Counted from the stretch's first letter, positions 23,736-33,114 are shown. The stretch: 64,000 bases of DNA from CAYJIL01 sp964370235 (GCA_964370235.1 CAYJIL010000001.1:20952-84951); one strand, 5' to 3'. The notes: generated by a model from the letters alone, not told the origin. Made by a program: numbers and translations.

Positions 23736-24860
23736 ATGAGAAAGATAGCAGCACCACTAGCATTTATTGGTGGAGAGATTATAAAAAATGTGATTGTAGA
23801 GCTTGATGGCGAGGGCAAAATTATATCAATCGAAAAAGAGGTATCAAACATTGATAGCCACAGCAACACCGAGTACCATAATGGTATGTTGGTAGCTGGT
23901 TTTGTAAACTGTCACTGTCACCTAGAATACTCTTATGTAAAAGGTATGATTCCACCGGGTGGTGGTTTGCCCGAGTTTATTCGCTCGATAATTGAGATTA
24001 AGATTGCAGCCAAGACACCAGAGAGCACTATGATTAGCGAGGCTCAAAAGTGGGACAAAGTAATGGCTAGCGAGGGTGTTGTTGCAGTGGGCGATCACAA
24101 CAACAACGACTATGTATATGGCGTTAAGGAGCAGAGCCAAATATGTTATAAGACTTTTGTCGAGATGTATGATTTCGATGGCAAGAGTAGCGACGAAACA
24201 TTTGCAATTGGCATGGAGCGTGTAGCCGAGCACAAACGCCGTGGGCTAGATGCGTCTATTGTTCCGCACGCTAACTACACAATGGAGCAACGTTTGATTG
24301 GCTTGACGGGTGGCGAAAAAGTGTCGGACAAAGGCATAAAGGCAGACGGTATCTTGTCTATTCACTTTAAAGAGTCGGTTGCTATGGCTGGCGAAAATGA
24401 GCTTAGCGAGGTAGTGCCAAACCTATCGGCAGAGCGTGATAGCATACTGCTTGTGCACTCGATATATGCATCGAGAGACGATATAAAGACTGCAAAGGCA
24501 AAGCTAGGCGAGCGCATGTGTGTGGTTGTGTGCCCAATGTCTAACCTATATATCGAGAATAACATAGCCGATATTGATATGATGCTAGAAGAGGGGGTAA
24601 ACATAACCATTGGTACCGATAGCCTATCGTCAAACACAACTCTTTCGATGTTAGAGGAGGTTAAAACACTTGTAGCACGTGGTTACTCGCTAGAGCAAAC
24701 GCTTGGTTGGGCAACACAAAACGGAGCAAATGCGCTTTGTATTGCAGACTGGGCAGGTGACCTAAAAGAGGGTTTGCGCCCGGGGGTTGTGCTAATTGAT
24801 GGTATTGACTTTGCTAGCAAATCATTAACAGAGGCTAGCCGTGCTAAAAGGCTAGCATAA
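23736..24860 (+). CDS. Amidohydrolase/deaminase-like protein
   Basis: A 374-residue cytosolic member of the metal-dependent amidohydrolase superfamily, resembling the chlorohydrolase/deaminase (TRZ/ATZ, SAH or aminofutalosine deaminase) branch. Metal ligands His60 and His62 are in V-N-C-H-C-H-L-E-Y-S. A later His in I-V-P-H-A-N-Y-T, another in L-L-V-H-S-I-Y-A-S and an Asp in I-G-T-D-S-L-S-S-N complete the set. It has the composite barrel plus flanking beta-sandwich layout. The substrate is unknown. An aminodeoxyfutalosine deaminase role in menaquinone synthesis is possible, because a UbiA prenyltransferase is in the window, but this is speculation. Confidence 0.8.
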   Translation: MRKIAAPLAFIGGEIIKNVIVELDGEGKIISIEKEVSNIDSHSNTEYHNGMLVAGFVNCHCHLEYSYVKGMIPPGGGLPEFIRSIIEIKIAAKTPESTMISEAQKWDKVMASEGVVAVGDHNNNDYVYGVKEQSQICYKTFVEMYDFDGKSSDETFAIGMERVAEHKRRGLDASIVPHANYTMEQRLIGLTGGEKVSDKGIKADGILSIHFKESVAMAGENELSEVVPNLSAERDSILLVHSIYASRDDIKTAKAKLGERMCVVVCPMSNLYIENNIADIDMMLEEGVNITIGTDSLSSNTTLSMLEEVKTLVARGYSLEQTLGWATQNGANALCIADWAGDLKEGLRPGVVLIDGIDFASKSLTEASRAKRLA

Positions 24861-24871
24861 AGGCAAAACAA

Positions 24872-25639
24872 ATGGAAACAAAGCTATTTGATGAGATAAT
24901 ATTTGGGCCTATCAAAAGCCGCAGGCTTGGTGTGTCGCTGGGGGTGAATTTGCTACCAGTAGATGGCAAGCTATGTAACTTTAACTGCTGCTACTGTGAG
25001 TGTGGTTGGACACTATCACAAAAAGGATTGCGCTACAACGATGCCGATGCAGTAATTACAGCACTAGAGGCTAGGCTTTTGGAGGGGGAGCACATAGACG
25101 TTATTACCTTTGCGGGCAATGGCGAGCCTACGATGCACCCACGTTTCGAGGAGATTATAGACCGTACACTTACGCTCAGAGATAGACTATCGCCACACAC
25201 CAAGGTGGCTGTGCTGTCTAACGCATCGATGCTAGGCAAAGATGGCGTGAGAGCTGCACTAGAGCGTGTAGATAGGGCTATGTTAAAAATTGACTCGGCA
25301 ATCGACCACACAATAGAACTTATCAACGAACCAAAATATAACTATTCGCTACAAAAGGTGATTAGCGATATGAAACGCTTTACAGGTGAGCTAATCATTC
25401 AAACCATGCTACTACGTGGCGAGGTTAATGGCGAAAAGTTCGATAACACTAGCGAGCAAGAGTTAAAGGCATACCTAGATGTGGTTGCCGAGCTCAAGCC
25501 ATCGCTAGTAATGCTATATACTATTGACCGCCCAACACCATCAAATTCGCTAGTGCAACTCACAAATGCAGAGCTTGATGTGGTTGCAGATAAAGTGCGA
25601 GAACTGGGCATCGAGTGCCAAGTATCCTATTTAAGATAG
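24872..25639 (+). CDS. Radical-SAM protein of the COG0731 (TYW1-like) type
   Basis: A 255-residue radical-SAM enzyme. The cluster ligands are Cys35, Cys39 and Cys42 in [11 protein letters not shown], with two extra cysteines in the loop. The N-terminal [16 protein letters not shown] and [11 protein letters not shown] (the GGE-equivalent) are typical of the COG0731 group. The reaction is unknown; related archaeal and eukaryotic TYW1 proteins make wyosine in tRNA, but bacterial members are uncharacterised as far as I know. It lies eight bases before prfB. Confidence 0.85.
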   Translation: METKLFDEIIFGPIKSRRLGVSLGVNLLPVDGKLCNFNCCYCECGWTLSQKGLRYNDADAVITALEARLLEGEHIDVITFAGNGEPTMHPRFEEIIDRTLTLRDRLSPHTKVAVLSNASMLGKDGVRAALERVDRAMLKIDSAIDHTIELINEPKYNYSLQKVISDMKRFTGELIIQTMLLRGEVNGEKFDNTSEQELKAYLDVVAELKPSLVMLYTIDRPTPSNSLVQLTNAELDVVADKVRELGIECQVSYLR

Positions 25640-25646
25640 AGACAAA

Positions 25647-26717
25647 ATGACACAAGAGCAAGAAAAAGAGCTAAAAGATAGGCTTGAGGAGCTAAAGAGA
25701 TACCTTGCGCTAGAGGATAAAAAAGCACAAGTTGCCGAGCTAGAACTCAAGAGCCAAGGTGCCGAGTTTTGGAACGATGCATCGAGTGCCGAAGAGACAC
25801 TCAAAGAGATAGCCGCCCTAAAGTGGTGGCTTTTGGCTGTTGACGAGCTAGAGAATAGCTTTGGCGAACTAGTAGTTATGAAGGAGTTTATAGCCGAAGG
25901 TTTGAGCGAACCTTCAGAACTAGAGAGTGGCTATAACTTGCTACTAGAGAACATAGAGCAGGTAGAGGTGCGCATGTCGCTATCGAGCCCCGAAGATGGC
26001 ATGAGTGCCATTTTGGAGATTAACTCGGGAGCAGGCGGAACCGAAAGCCTAGACTGGAGCAATATGCTACTACGTATGTACACACGCTATGCCGAGCGTA
26101 GCGGCTATAAGTGTCGCATACTCGATATACAAGAGGATGGCATAGGAGTTAAGAGCGCCATGATAGAGATTGAGGGTGCATTTGCCTATGGCTATCTAAA
26201 GGGAGAGAGCGGAGTTCACAGGCTAGTGAGGCTCTCGCCATATGATTCGAGCAATCGCCGACACACAACATTTGCATCGGTGTTTGTGAGCCCATCGATT
26301 GATGACAATATCGAGATTGAGATTTCGCCTGCCGATATTCGCTGGGACACCTATCGTAGCGGTGGTGCAGGGGGACAAAATGTCAACAAAGTAGAGACTG
26401 GTGTTAGGCTTTACCACATTCCAACGGGGATTGTGGTCGAGAATACCGAAACTCGCTCGCAGCTCATGAACAAAGAGAATGCAATGAGGATTCTGCGTAG
26501 TAAACTCTATCAGGCCGAACTAGAAAAAAAGATGGCTCTACAACGAGAGCTAGAGGGTAACAAAAAGAAAATTGAATGGGGCAGCCAGATTCGTAGTTAC
26601 ACGCTACACCCATACAAGCTGGTGAAAGATCATCGCACACTCACCGAGAGCACATCGCCCGAGAGCGTACTGGATGGCGATATTGTACCATTCATTAAGA
26701 GTTGGTTAATGTCATAA
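25647..26717 (+). CDS. prfB: Peptide chain release factor 2
   Basis: A 356-residue factor terminating at UGA and UAA. The GGQ motif is at 242-244 ([14 protein letters not shown]). The codon-recognition tripeptide position reads Ser197-Pro198-Tyr199 ([13 protein letters not shown]) instead of the usual S-P-F. The gene is one uninterrupted frame from ATG: where many bacteria have the CTTTGA programmed frameshift (after L-x-x-Y-L) it reads TACCTTGCGCTAGAG. Autoregulation by frameshifting is therefore absent. The GGQ loop is a substrate of PrmC, encoded at 6370. Confidence 0.96.
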   Translation: MTQEQEKELKDRLEELKRYLALEDKKAQVAELELKSQGAEFWNDASSAEETLKEIAALKWWLLAVDELENSFGELVVMKEFIAEGLSEPSELESGYNLLLENIEQVEVRMSLSSPEDGMSAILEINSGAGGTESLDWSNMLLRMYTRYAERSGYKCRILDIQEDGIGVKSAMIEIEGAFAYGYLKGESGVHRLVRLSPYDSSNRRHTTFASVFVSPSIDDNIEIEISPADIRWDTYRSGGAGGQNVNKVETGVRLYHIPTGIVVENTETRSQLMNKENAMRILRSKLYQAELEKKMALQRELEGNKKKIEWGSQIRSYTLHPYKLVKDHRTLTESTSPESVLDGDIVPFIKSWLMS

Positions 26718-26733
26718 CCTAAATACTATAAAA

Positions 26734-27222
26734 ATGAAAAAATTACTATTACTATCGCTTTTTGCGCTAACTGCTATGTTTGCGCAGGCACAAGACGGAA
26801 AAGAGATTTGGGCAAAATCTTATTTGGGCAAACAAGCTCCAGAGCTAAAGGTAGAAAAATGGCTAACTGATAAACCAGAGCTAGACGGCAAGTATATCTT
26901 GTTAGAGTTTTGGGCAACATGGTGCGGGCCTTGTCGCAAAGCAATTCCTAAGCTAAACGCTTTGCAGGCACAGTACAAAGATAAGCTAGTTATTATTGGC
27001 CTATCAGACGAAGAGGAGGAGAAAGTGCGCCAAATGGTATCGCCAAAAATGGAGTACACAAGCGCAATTGATACTCGTGCAATACTAAAGAGAGCATACG
27101 AGGTTAAAGGTGTACCACACGCTGTATTGATTAACCCAGAGGGTGTTGTTGTATGGGAGGGCTTCCCACAACTACCGGGCTATGAGCTAACACCTGAGGT
27201 TATGGGTAAACTATTGAAGTAA
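26734..27222 (+). CDS. Exported thioredoxin-like protein (TlpA/ResA type)
   Basis: A 162-residue protein with a signal peptide (1-20, ends F-A-Q-A-Q) and one thioredoxin fold. The redox motif is Cys64-Gly-Pro-Cys67 in L-L-E-F-W-A-T-W-C-G-P-C-R-K-A-I-P. The cis-Pro loop is V-K-G-V-P-H-A-V-L-I. It probably reduces disulfides in the periplasm, as TlpA/ResA proteins do for cytochrome maturation or thiol homeostasis; no cytochrome gene is nearby. It is in the long operon between prfB and metX. Confidence 0.9.
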   Translation: MKKLLLLSLFALTAMFAQAQDGKEIWAKSYLGKQAPELKVEKWLTDKPELDGKYILLEFWATWCGPCRKAIPKLNALQAQYKDKLVIIGLSDEEEEKVRQMVSPKMEYTSAIDTRAILKRAYEVKGVPHAVLINPEGVVVWEGFPQLPGYELTPEVMGKLLK

Positions 27223-27229
27223 AGTTATA

Positions 27230-28246
27230 ATGTCAGAGATAAAATATTACCATCACGCCCGATTCTCTACCGAGAGCGGTGCGGTGTTACCTTCGCTAAA
27301 GATTGCATACCAAACTTGGGGCACTCCATCGGCTAAGGGCGATAACATTATATGGGTGTGCCATGCTTTGACTGCTAACTCCGATGTGGCTGATTGGTGG
27401 CCGGGTTCGGTGGTAGAGGGTAAGTTTTTGGACCCTACAAAATATTTTATCATCTGTGCCAATGTTCTTGGCTCGCACTATGGTACTACGGGGCCTCTTT
27501 CGGTTAACGAGTCTACGGGCGAGCCATATTACAATGCCTTTCCTATGGTAACGGTGCGTGATGTAGTAGCAGCACACAAGCTACTAGCTGCACACTTGGC
27601 AGTAGAGAAAGTGCATGCGCTCATTGGTGGATCGATTGGTGGATTTCAGGCACTAGAGTGGGCAATTAGCTCGCCTAATTTTGCCAAACATCTAATTTTG
27701 CTTGCTACGGCTGCAAAGGCAAGCCCTTGGGCAGTAGCGATTAACGAATCGCAGCGCATGGCAATAGAGGCCGATTCGAGTTTTGGCGAACGTAGAGACG
27801 ATGCAGGGCAAAAGGGTATGAAAGCAGCACGCTCGATTGCGCTTTTGAGCTATCGCACATCGAGAGCATATAACAAAACACAGGCAGAGAGCAAGCAGGA
27901 GGTTAAGGTTGGCGACTTTAGGGCAGCTAGCTATCAACAATACCAAGGCGAAAAGCTAGTGAGCCGATTTAATGTATATTCGTATTATAGGCTACTGCAA
28001 ATGCAAGATTCACACAATGTTGCACGTGCAAGGGGCTCGGTTGAGGCGGCACTAGGCAAAGTGAAATCAAAAACACTTATTGTAGCCATCACTACCGATA
28101 TACTATACACGATAGACGATCATTTAACCCTATATCGAGGCATTAAAAATTCATCGCTAGAGATGATAGCTGCCGATGCAGGGCACGATTCGTTTTTGAT
28201 TGAGGTTGATGCTATTAGCAAAATGATAACCGATTTTATAGAGTAA
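27230..28246 (+). CDS. metX: Homoserine O-acetyltransferase MetX
   Basis: A 338-residue alpha/beta hydrolase-fold enzyme activating homoserine for methionine synthesis. The nucleophile is Ser135 in A-L-I-G-G-S-I-G-G-F-Q. The acid is in the region T-T-D-I-L-Y-T-I-D-D-H and the His in A-D-A-G-H-D-S-F-L. Other family signatures are Y-Q-T-W-G-T-P and NVLGSHYGTTGPLSV. At 338 residues it is close to the usual length. Acetyl rather than succinyl use is assigned by family only. It precedes thiS by four bases with no regulatory space between. Confidence 0.92.
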   Translation: MSEIKYYHHARFSTESGAVLPSLKIAYQTWGTPSAKGDNIIWVCHALTANSDVADWWPGSVVEGKFLDPTKYFIICANVLGSHYGTTGPLSVNESTGEPYYNAFPMVTVRDVVAAHKLLAAHLAVEKVHALIGGSIGGFQALEWAISSPNFAKHLILLATAAKASPWAVAINESQRMAIEADSSFGERRDDAGQKGMKAARSIALLSYRTSRAYNKTQAESKQEVKVGDFRAASYQQYQGEKLVSRFNVYSYYRLLQMQDSHNVARARGSVEAALGKVKSKTLIVAITTDILYTIDDHLTLYRGIKNSSLEMIAADAGHDSFLIEVDAISKMITDFIE

Positions 28247-28250
28247 AAAT

Positions 28251-28448
28251 ATGTTAGTATATATAAACGACAAGGCACAAGAGTTTGAGGGTACAACGCT
28301 CGAAGAACTTTTGGTAGCAGCCGCAGTTGACAGAATGGGCGTAGCAGTAGCAGTAGATATGGAAATTATCCCAACTACTGAGTATGAGTCATTCAAGCTA
28401 ACACAAGGGGCACAAATAACAATTATTAGAGCAACTAAAGGTGGATAG
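28251..28448 (+). CDS. thiS: Sulfur carrier protein ThiS
   Basis: A 65-residue ubiquitin-like sulfur carrier ending in the required Gly-Gly (A-T-K-G-G), whose C-terminus is adenylated by ThiF and converted to thiocarboxylate for thiazole synthesis. The beta-grasp pattern (M-L-V-Y-I-N-D-K, T-L-E-E-L-L, V-A-V-A-V-D-M-E-I-I-P) is normal. Its last eight bases overlap the GTG start of the next gene. First of six consecutive thi genes. Confidence 0.95.
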   Translation: MLVYINDKAQEFEGTTLEELLVAAAVDRMGVAVAVDMEIIPTTEYESFKLTQGAQITIIRATKGG

Positions 28449-29031
28449 CAGAGCTAGGGCATTAGTGGTGATTACTCCCGAAAAGGAGCTTGAGGGCGAA
28501 ATTGATGCTTTGGCAAAAATTACCCCTATGCTATGGCGTTTGCATATTAGAAAGCCTAGCTACACACCTGCTATGCTACATGACTACTGCCAAAGGCTAG
28601 CACAAAGGGTTGATGTTGAGCGTTTAACCATACACTACAACAGCGAAATAGCCCATGAGCTAGGGTTAGGCGGAGTGCACCTTAGAGAGACCATAAACAG
28701 CCATTTGATGCAGAGCACATCTTGCCATAGCATAGAAGAAGTGTCGGCAGCAAAGGGTTTTGATTATATGTTCTTGAGCCCAATATTCGATTCAATATCA
28801 AAAAAGGGCTATGTTAGTGGTTTTGACACTAACACATTGCAACTCCCACAAGGGCAAAAGGTTGTGGCTTTGGGTGGAATAACTAGCCAAAACATAGCAC
28901 AAGTAGCAAAAAGTGGCTTTTACTCGGCCGCACTCATGGGGTATATTTGGGGTAAAGACACAAAAGTGTGCCCACAAGAGGTTGCAAGACGTTTAAAAAG
29001 TGCCACCGATATGTGGCAAAACAGTATATGA
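28441..29031 (+). CDS. TenI/ThiE-like protein (first of two)
   Basis: A 196-residue TIM-barrel protein starting at GTG 28441, overlapping thiS by 8 bases; the first ATG is about 29 codons in and would remove the first strand. It resembles thiamine phosphate synthase/TenI: G-G-V-H-L-R-E, Y-M-F-L-S-P-I-F-D-S-I-S-K-K-G-Y and V-A-L-G-G-I-T. It lacks the Q-L-R-x-K and I-N-D pyrophosphate-site motifs present in the next gene. A TenI-type thiazole tautomerase, or a second phosphate synthase, is likely. The ATGA junction couples it to thiE. Confidence 0.8.
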   Translation: MDSRARALVVITPEKELEGEIDALAKITPMLWRLHIRKPSYTPAMLHDYCQRLAQRVDVERLTIHYNSEIAHELGLGGVHLRETINSHLMQSTSCHSIEEVSAAKGFDYMFLSPIFDSISKKGYVSGFDTNTLQLPQGQKVVALGGITSQNIAQVAKSGFYSAALMGYIWGKDTKVCPQEVARRLKSATDMWQNSI

Positions 29032-29663
29032 GAGAGATTGAGAGACTACAATATATAACACCATCGACTGGCGATATTGCTGCTGGAGTCGAGAAGTTTT
29101 TGAGCGGTGGCGGCCGATGGGTTCAGCTTCGCATGAAGGGTGCATCGAGCCAAACAATGGTGGAAATGGGGCACAAGCTAAGGGAGCTAACAAACGCTGT
29201 GGGGGCTGTATTACTGATAAATGACGATATTCATGTTGCAAAAACAGTGGCTGCCGATGGTGTACATCTTGGCAAAAGCGATGTAGCAACACAAGTTGCA
29301 CGAGAGCTATTGGGCGATAATGCAATTATTGGCAGAACGGCAAATACAATAGACGATGTTAGGCTTCTGTCGAGCGAGCCTATCAACTACATTGGGCTTG
29401 GGCCATATCGTTTTACCACCACCAAAGAGATACTTTCGCCCATAATTGGGCTAGAGGGCTACACCAATATTGCAGCACAAATGGCAGCCGAAGGTATTGC
29501 TATGCCGGTAGTTGGAGTAGGTGGTATTGAGGGCGATGATATTGCCCCAATTATGGAGACAGGTATATTTGGCGTTGCCGTGAGCGGTGTTATTGCCAAA
29601 GCACAAGATATTGCAGCAAACACTAGCGAGCTATTAAATATTATTGAAAGAGGTAAAAAATAG
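29028..29663 (+). CDS. thiE: Thiamine phosphate synthase ThiE
   Basis: A 211-residue enzyme joining the pyrimidine pyrophosphate and thiazole phosphate. The ATG at 29028 overlaps the upstream stop (ATGA). Motifs: V-Q-L-R-M-K (pyrophosphate), [39 protein letters not shown] and V-V-G-V-G-G-I. All the catalytic regions of ThiE are kept, in contrast to the preceding paralogue. The length is normal. Confidence 0.93.
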   Translation: MREIERLQYITPSTGDIAAGVEKFLSGGGRWVQLRMKGASSQTMVEMGHKLRELTNAVGAVLLINDDIHVAKTVAADGVHLGKSDVATQVARELLGDNAIIGRTANTIDDVRLLSSEPINYIGLGPYRFTTTKEILSPIIGLEGYTNIAAQMAAEGIAMPVVGVGGIEGDDIAPIMETGIFGVAVSGVIAKAQDIAANTSELLNIIERGKK

Positions 29664-29667
29664 AGAT

Positions 29668-30447
29668 ATGGAAGATATACTAAAGATTGGGAGCGAGAGT
29701 TTCTCATCACGCCTATTCACGGGCACAGGTAAATTTAGCTCTTCGCCACTCATGGCAGATGCCATTGAGGCAAGTGGCAGTGAACTTGTTACGGTAGCAC
29801 TAAAAAGAGTCGACATAGACGACGATAACGATAATATTCTTTCGCACATTAGGGGCGAAAGGGTGCGCCTACTACCCAACACATCGGGTGTGCGCACAGC
29901 ACGTGAGGCAGTATTTGCAGCCGAGTTAGCACGTGAGGCACTAGGCACAAATTTGCTAAAGCTAGAGATTCACCCCGACCCACGCTATCTTATGCCCGAC
30001 CCAGTAGAAACACTAACAGCGGCTAAGGAGCTAGTAGAAAAAGGATTTATTGTAATGCCATATATTCATGCCGACCCTGTTCTTTGCAAAAGGCTAGAGG
30101 ATGTTGGTGTGGCTTGTGTTATGCCACTTGGCTCGCCAATTGGGTCAAACAAAGGCATTGTTACAACCGAGTTTTTGCGTATAATCATAGAGCAAAGCCG
30201 TGTACCTGTGGTGGTTGATGCAGGAATTGGGGCACCCTCACACGCAGCATTGGCTATGGAGATGGGAGCTTCGGCAGTGCTAGTAAACACTGCTATTGCA
30301 TCGAGTGCACACCCTGTTGAGATGGCTCGTGCCTTTAAGATGGCTGTTGAGGCAGGACGCATGGCATACAACGCTCGTTTGGGCGCAGTAGGTAATTATG
30401 GCGAGGCAACTAGCCCACTTACCGAGTTTTTGAAGTTAACAAAATAG
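29668..30447 (+). CDS. thiG: Thiazole synthase ThiG
   Basis: A 259-residue TIM-barrel enzyme forming thiazole phosphate from deoxyxylulose phosphate, dehydroglycine and ThiS thiocarboxylate. The Schiff-base lysine is Lys98 in [10 protein letters not shown]. Other signatures: [32 protein letters not shown] and [13 protein letters not shown]. The start at 29668 follows the thiE stop by five bases; the upstream in-frame ATG is inside thiE. Confidence 0.97.
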   Translation: MEDILKIGSESFSSRLFTGTGKFSSSPLMADAIEASGSELVTVALKRVDIDDDNDNILSHIRGERVRLLPNTSGVRTAREAVFAAELAREALGTNLLKLEIHPDPRYLMPDPVETLTAAKELVEKGFIVMPYIHADPVLCKRLEDVGVACVMPLGSPIGSNKGIVTTEFLRIIIEQSRVPVVVDAGIGAPSHAALAMEMGASAVLVNTAIASSAHPVEMARAFKMAVEAGRMAYNARLGAVGNYGEATSPLTEFLKLTK

Positions 30448-30450
30448 AAG

Positions 30451-31578
30451 ATGAGTTTTTACGATATAGTTAACAAATATAGCTGGGATGATATAGCAGA
30501 GCGCATATATAGTTCGACAAAAGAGGACGTTGTGCGTGCTCTATCGGCAAGTGGCGAGCTCTCGCCCGAAGATATGATACCATTGCTATCGCCTGCCGCT
30601 AGCGGCATGCTAGAGCAAATAGCACAAAAGAGTATGGATATTACTCGCCGCCGATTTGGCAATGTTATGCAACTATACGTACCACTATATATATCGAGTT
30701 ACTGCCAAAATAGATGTCTATATTGCGGCTTTAGTGTCACTAACAAAATACCTCGCAAACAACTATCACAAGAGGAGATAGCTACTGAGTGTAAGGCTAT
30801 TGGCCGTGACCCATTTCGTCATATATTGCTTGTGACGGGTGAGTCGACAATATATTCGTCGGTGGAGTATTTAGGCGACTCAATAGAGACTGCCCTTCAA
30901 AGCTTTGAACAAGTGTCTATTGAGGTGCAGCCACTACAAACACACGAATATAAACAACTAGTAGAGAAAGGATTACACGGAGTATATGTATATCAAGAGA
31001 CCTATAACGAGGCTCGCTATGGCGAATATCACCCCAAAGGGCGCAAGGCAAACTATCGATATAGGCTCGAAACTCCCGATCGTTTGGGCGAGGCTGGAGT
31101 CTATAAAATAGGCTTTGGCAACCTTATTGGGCTAGAGGATTGGCGAGTAGAGGCGTTTTTTACGGCTCTGCACATCGACTACATATCAAAAAAATATTGG
31201 CGTAGCAAATGTTCTGTTTCGTTCCCTAGGCTTAGGCCTTGTGTGGGCGATGGATTTAACCCCAACTTCCCATCAACCGAGAGTGATTTACTACAAATAA
31301 TGTGTGCTTACCGACTATTTAGCGAAGATTTGGAGATTTCGCTATCGACACGAGAAAGCCCATACTTTAGGGATAATGTTGCAAGGCTTGGTGTAACTAC
31401 CATGTCGGCAGCATCTAAGACAACACCCGGTGGTTATAGCGACTACGAGGCAAACAAAGAGCTAGAGCAGTTCTCGGTAAACGATGACCGTAGCGCACAA
31501 GCAGTTGCCGCAGCCATTAGAGAGCGTGGACTAGAGCCCGTTTGGAAAGATTGGTCACACTATCTACACTCAAAATAG
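30451..31578 (+). CDS. thiH: 2-iminoacetate synthase ThiH (tyrosine lyase)
   Basis: A 375-residue radical-SAM enzyme cleaving tyrosine to dehydroglycine and p-cresol for thiazole synthesis. Cluster cysteines are Cys85, Cys89 and Cys92 in S-S-Y-C-Q-N-R-C-L-Y-C-G-F. The G-E-S (SAM) region is L-L-V-T-G-E-S-T, followed by V-Y-Q-E-T-Y-N and S-F-P-R-L-R-P, both typical of ThiH. It depends on tyrosine rather than oxygen, which suits an anaerobe (aerobes use ThiO). Confidence 0.96.
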   Translation: MSFYDIVNKYSWDDIAERIYSSTKEDVVRALSASGELSPEDMIPLLSPAASGMLEQIAQKSMDITRRRFGNVMQLYVPLYISSYCQNRCLYCGFSVTNKIPRKQLSQEEIATECKAIGRDPFRHILLVTGESTIYSSVEYLGDSIETALQSFEQVSIEVQPLQTHEYKQLVEKGLHGVYVYQETYNEARYGEYHPKGRKANYRYRLETPDRLGEAGVYKIGFGNLIGLEDWRVEAFFTALHIDYISKKYWRSKCSVSFPRLRPCVGDGFNPNFPSTESDLLQIMCAYRLFSEDLEISLSTRESPYFRDNVARLGVTTMSAASKTTPGGYSDYEANKELEQFSVNDDRSAQAVAAAIRERGLEPVWKDWSHYLHSK

Positions 31579-31583
31579 CGTTT

Positions 31584-32279
31584 ATGATGACTCTTAGCGA
31601 ATATCAAAAAGAGCTATATGCACGCAACCTATTAGTCGATGGTTTTAGCCCCCAGATGCAGGCAAAGTTGCTAGGTTCTAGTGTTTTTGTTGTTGGAGCA
31701 GGAGGGCTAGGTGGTATAGTATTGTCGTATTTGGCAGCAGCTGGTATTGGTAAAATAGCTATTTGTGATGGCGATGTGGTGTCGCTAAGTAATCTGCAAC
31801 GCCAAATTCTATTCTCTCACAACCAAATTGGGCAGAGCAAAGCCCAAATAGCCACCGAGCGGCTGAGAGCAATACAGCCAAAAATAGAAATTGAGTGTTA
31901 TGATAGTTTTTTTACCGCCGAGAATGGAGCACGCTGGGCAAAAGGCTACGATATAATTGTAGATTGTAGCGACAATTACAAGGCTAGATATGCAATTGAT
32001 CAAGTGTGTGAGGAGCTAAACATCCCAATGCTATATGGCACAGCCGAGCAACTATCGGGGCAAGTGGCACTGCTAAAGGCAGGTGGCTACCGCAAACTGT
32101 TCCCTAGTGTTAGCGATGGCGAAAACCCACCGGGGGTGCTTACACCAATGCCCGGCATAGTGGGTTCGATACAGGCACTAGAGACAATAAAATATCTAAC
32201 TCAACTGTCTGCAACACTAGAACAACGATTGCTCACAATAGATGGGCTTAGTTACAAAATTTCGATATTCAAAATATAA
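31584..32279 (+). CDS. thiF: ThiF/MoeB/HesA-family ThiS adenylyltransferase
   Basis: A 231-residue E1-like enzyme that would adenylate ThiS. The start is at 31584 (or 31587); the longer frame runs into thiH. The ATP loop is V-F-V-V-G-A-G-G-L-G-G, followed by D-G-D-V-V-S-L-S-N-L-Q-R-Q and V-D-C-S-D-N-Y-K-A-R-Y. The C-terminal half has no cysteine at all: the family position usually C-Y-R-C-L-F-P reads G-Y-R-K-L-F-P, and the usual catalytic Cys region reads N-P-P-G-V-L-T-P. The zinc site is thus absent. It completes the thi cluster and is followed by lgt. Confidence 0.9.
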   Translation: MMTLSEYQKELYARNLLVDGFSPQMQAKLLGSSVFVVGAGGLGGIVLSYLAAAGIGKIAICDGDVVSLSNLQRQILFSHNQIGQSKAQIATERLRAIQPKIEIECYDSFFTAENGARWAKGYDIIVDCSDNYKARYAIDQVCEELNIPMLYGTAEQLSGQVALLKAGGYRKLFPSVSDGENPPGVLTPMPGIVGSIQALETIKYLTQLSATLEQRLLTIDGLSYKISIFKI

Positions 32280-32310
32280 TTATTATCTTAGCCAATTAAA
32301 AAGCAAGAGA

Positions 32311-33108
32311 ATGAAACCACTTTTTATTACTTGGGATATAGATCCTACTTTAATATCTATCGGCAGCTTCGAGATCATGTACTATGGTCTATTTTGGGTT
32401 GTAGCATTTATGGCTGCAATGGAGGTCTTTAAGCGTATGCTAAAGCACGAAGGTCGTGATGTTAAGCTGGTTGACTCGGCATTTATCTACTGTTTTATCG
32501 CCACAATTGTGGGTGCTAGACTAGGGCATTGCTTGTTTTATGAGCCCGAATACTATTTGTTAAACCCTGTCGAAATTCTAAATATTAGAGGTGGTGGACT
32601 AGCTAGCCACGGAGCATCGTTTGGTCTACTTGTGGGGCTTTATATGTTTGCCAAGAAAAACAAACTCACATATATTTGGACACTAGACCACATTACTGCG
32701 ACTATTCCACTTGCAGGTGCGTTTGTTAGGATTGGTAATCTGTTTAACTCAGAGATTTATGGTACCGAAACATCGATGCCATGGGGTTTTATTTTTGTTC
32801 GCAATGGCGAAACAGTAGCAAAACACCCCACACAAATATATGAGGCATTGGTGTATGTGCTTTTGTTTGGGCTACTTATGTGGCTATACTACAAAAAAGA
32901 TGCAGCCAAACGCCCGGGATTAATGTTTGCGGTATTCCTAATTTTCTTGTTTGGTTCGAGAATTATTATCGAGATTATAAAAATGCCACAGGTCTCTTTT
33001 GAGGAGGGAATGGCACTAAATATGGGACAAATCTTGAGTATACCATTTGTTTTGGGTGGATTTATTCTACTATACTACTCGCTTACTGGCAGAACAGAGA
33101 AAAAATAA
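32311..33108 (+). CDS. lgt: Prolipoprotein diacylglyceryl transferase Lgt
   Basis: A 265-residue inner-membrane enzyme adding diacylglycerol to lipobox cysteines. The start at 32311 (M-K-P-L-F-I-T-W-D-I-D-P) is chosen; the earlier frame start lies in thiF. About seven hydrophobic helices. Signatures: G-A-R-L-G-H-C-L-F-Y-E-P-E-Y-Y, R-G-G-G-L-A-S-H-G-A, R-I-G-N-L-F-N-S-E-I-Y-G and H-P-T-Q-I-Y-E-A. The operon also encodes several lipoproteins and a LolC/E-like permease. Confidence 0.96.
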   Translation: MKPLFITWDIDPTLISIGSFEIMYYGLFWVVAFMAAMEVFKRMLKHEGRDVKLVDSAFIYCFIATIVGARLGHCLFYEPEYYLLNPVEILNIRGGGLASHGASFGLLVGLYMFAKKNKLTYIWTLDHITATIPLAGAFVRIGNLFNSEIYGTETSMPWGFIFVRNGETVAKHPTQIYEALVYVLLFGLLMWLYYKKDAAKRPGLMFAVFLIFLFGSRIIIEIIKMPQVSFEEGMALNMGQILSIPFVLGGFILLYYSLTGRTEKK

Positions 33109-33114
33109 TCTATT

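Noticed and set aside
28190..28260. A possible TPP riboswitch before thiS.
   Set aside because: The metX stop and thiS start are four bases apart, and no THI-box sequence is present in the adjacent coding region.
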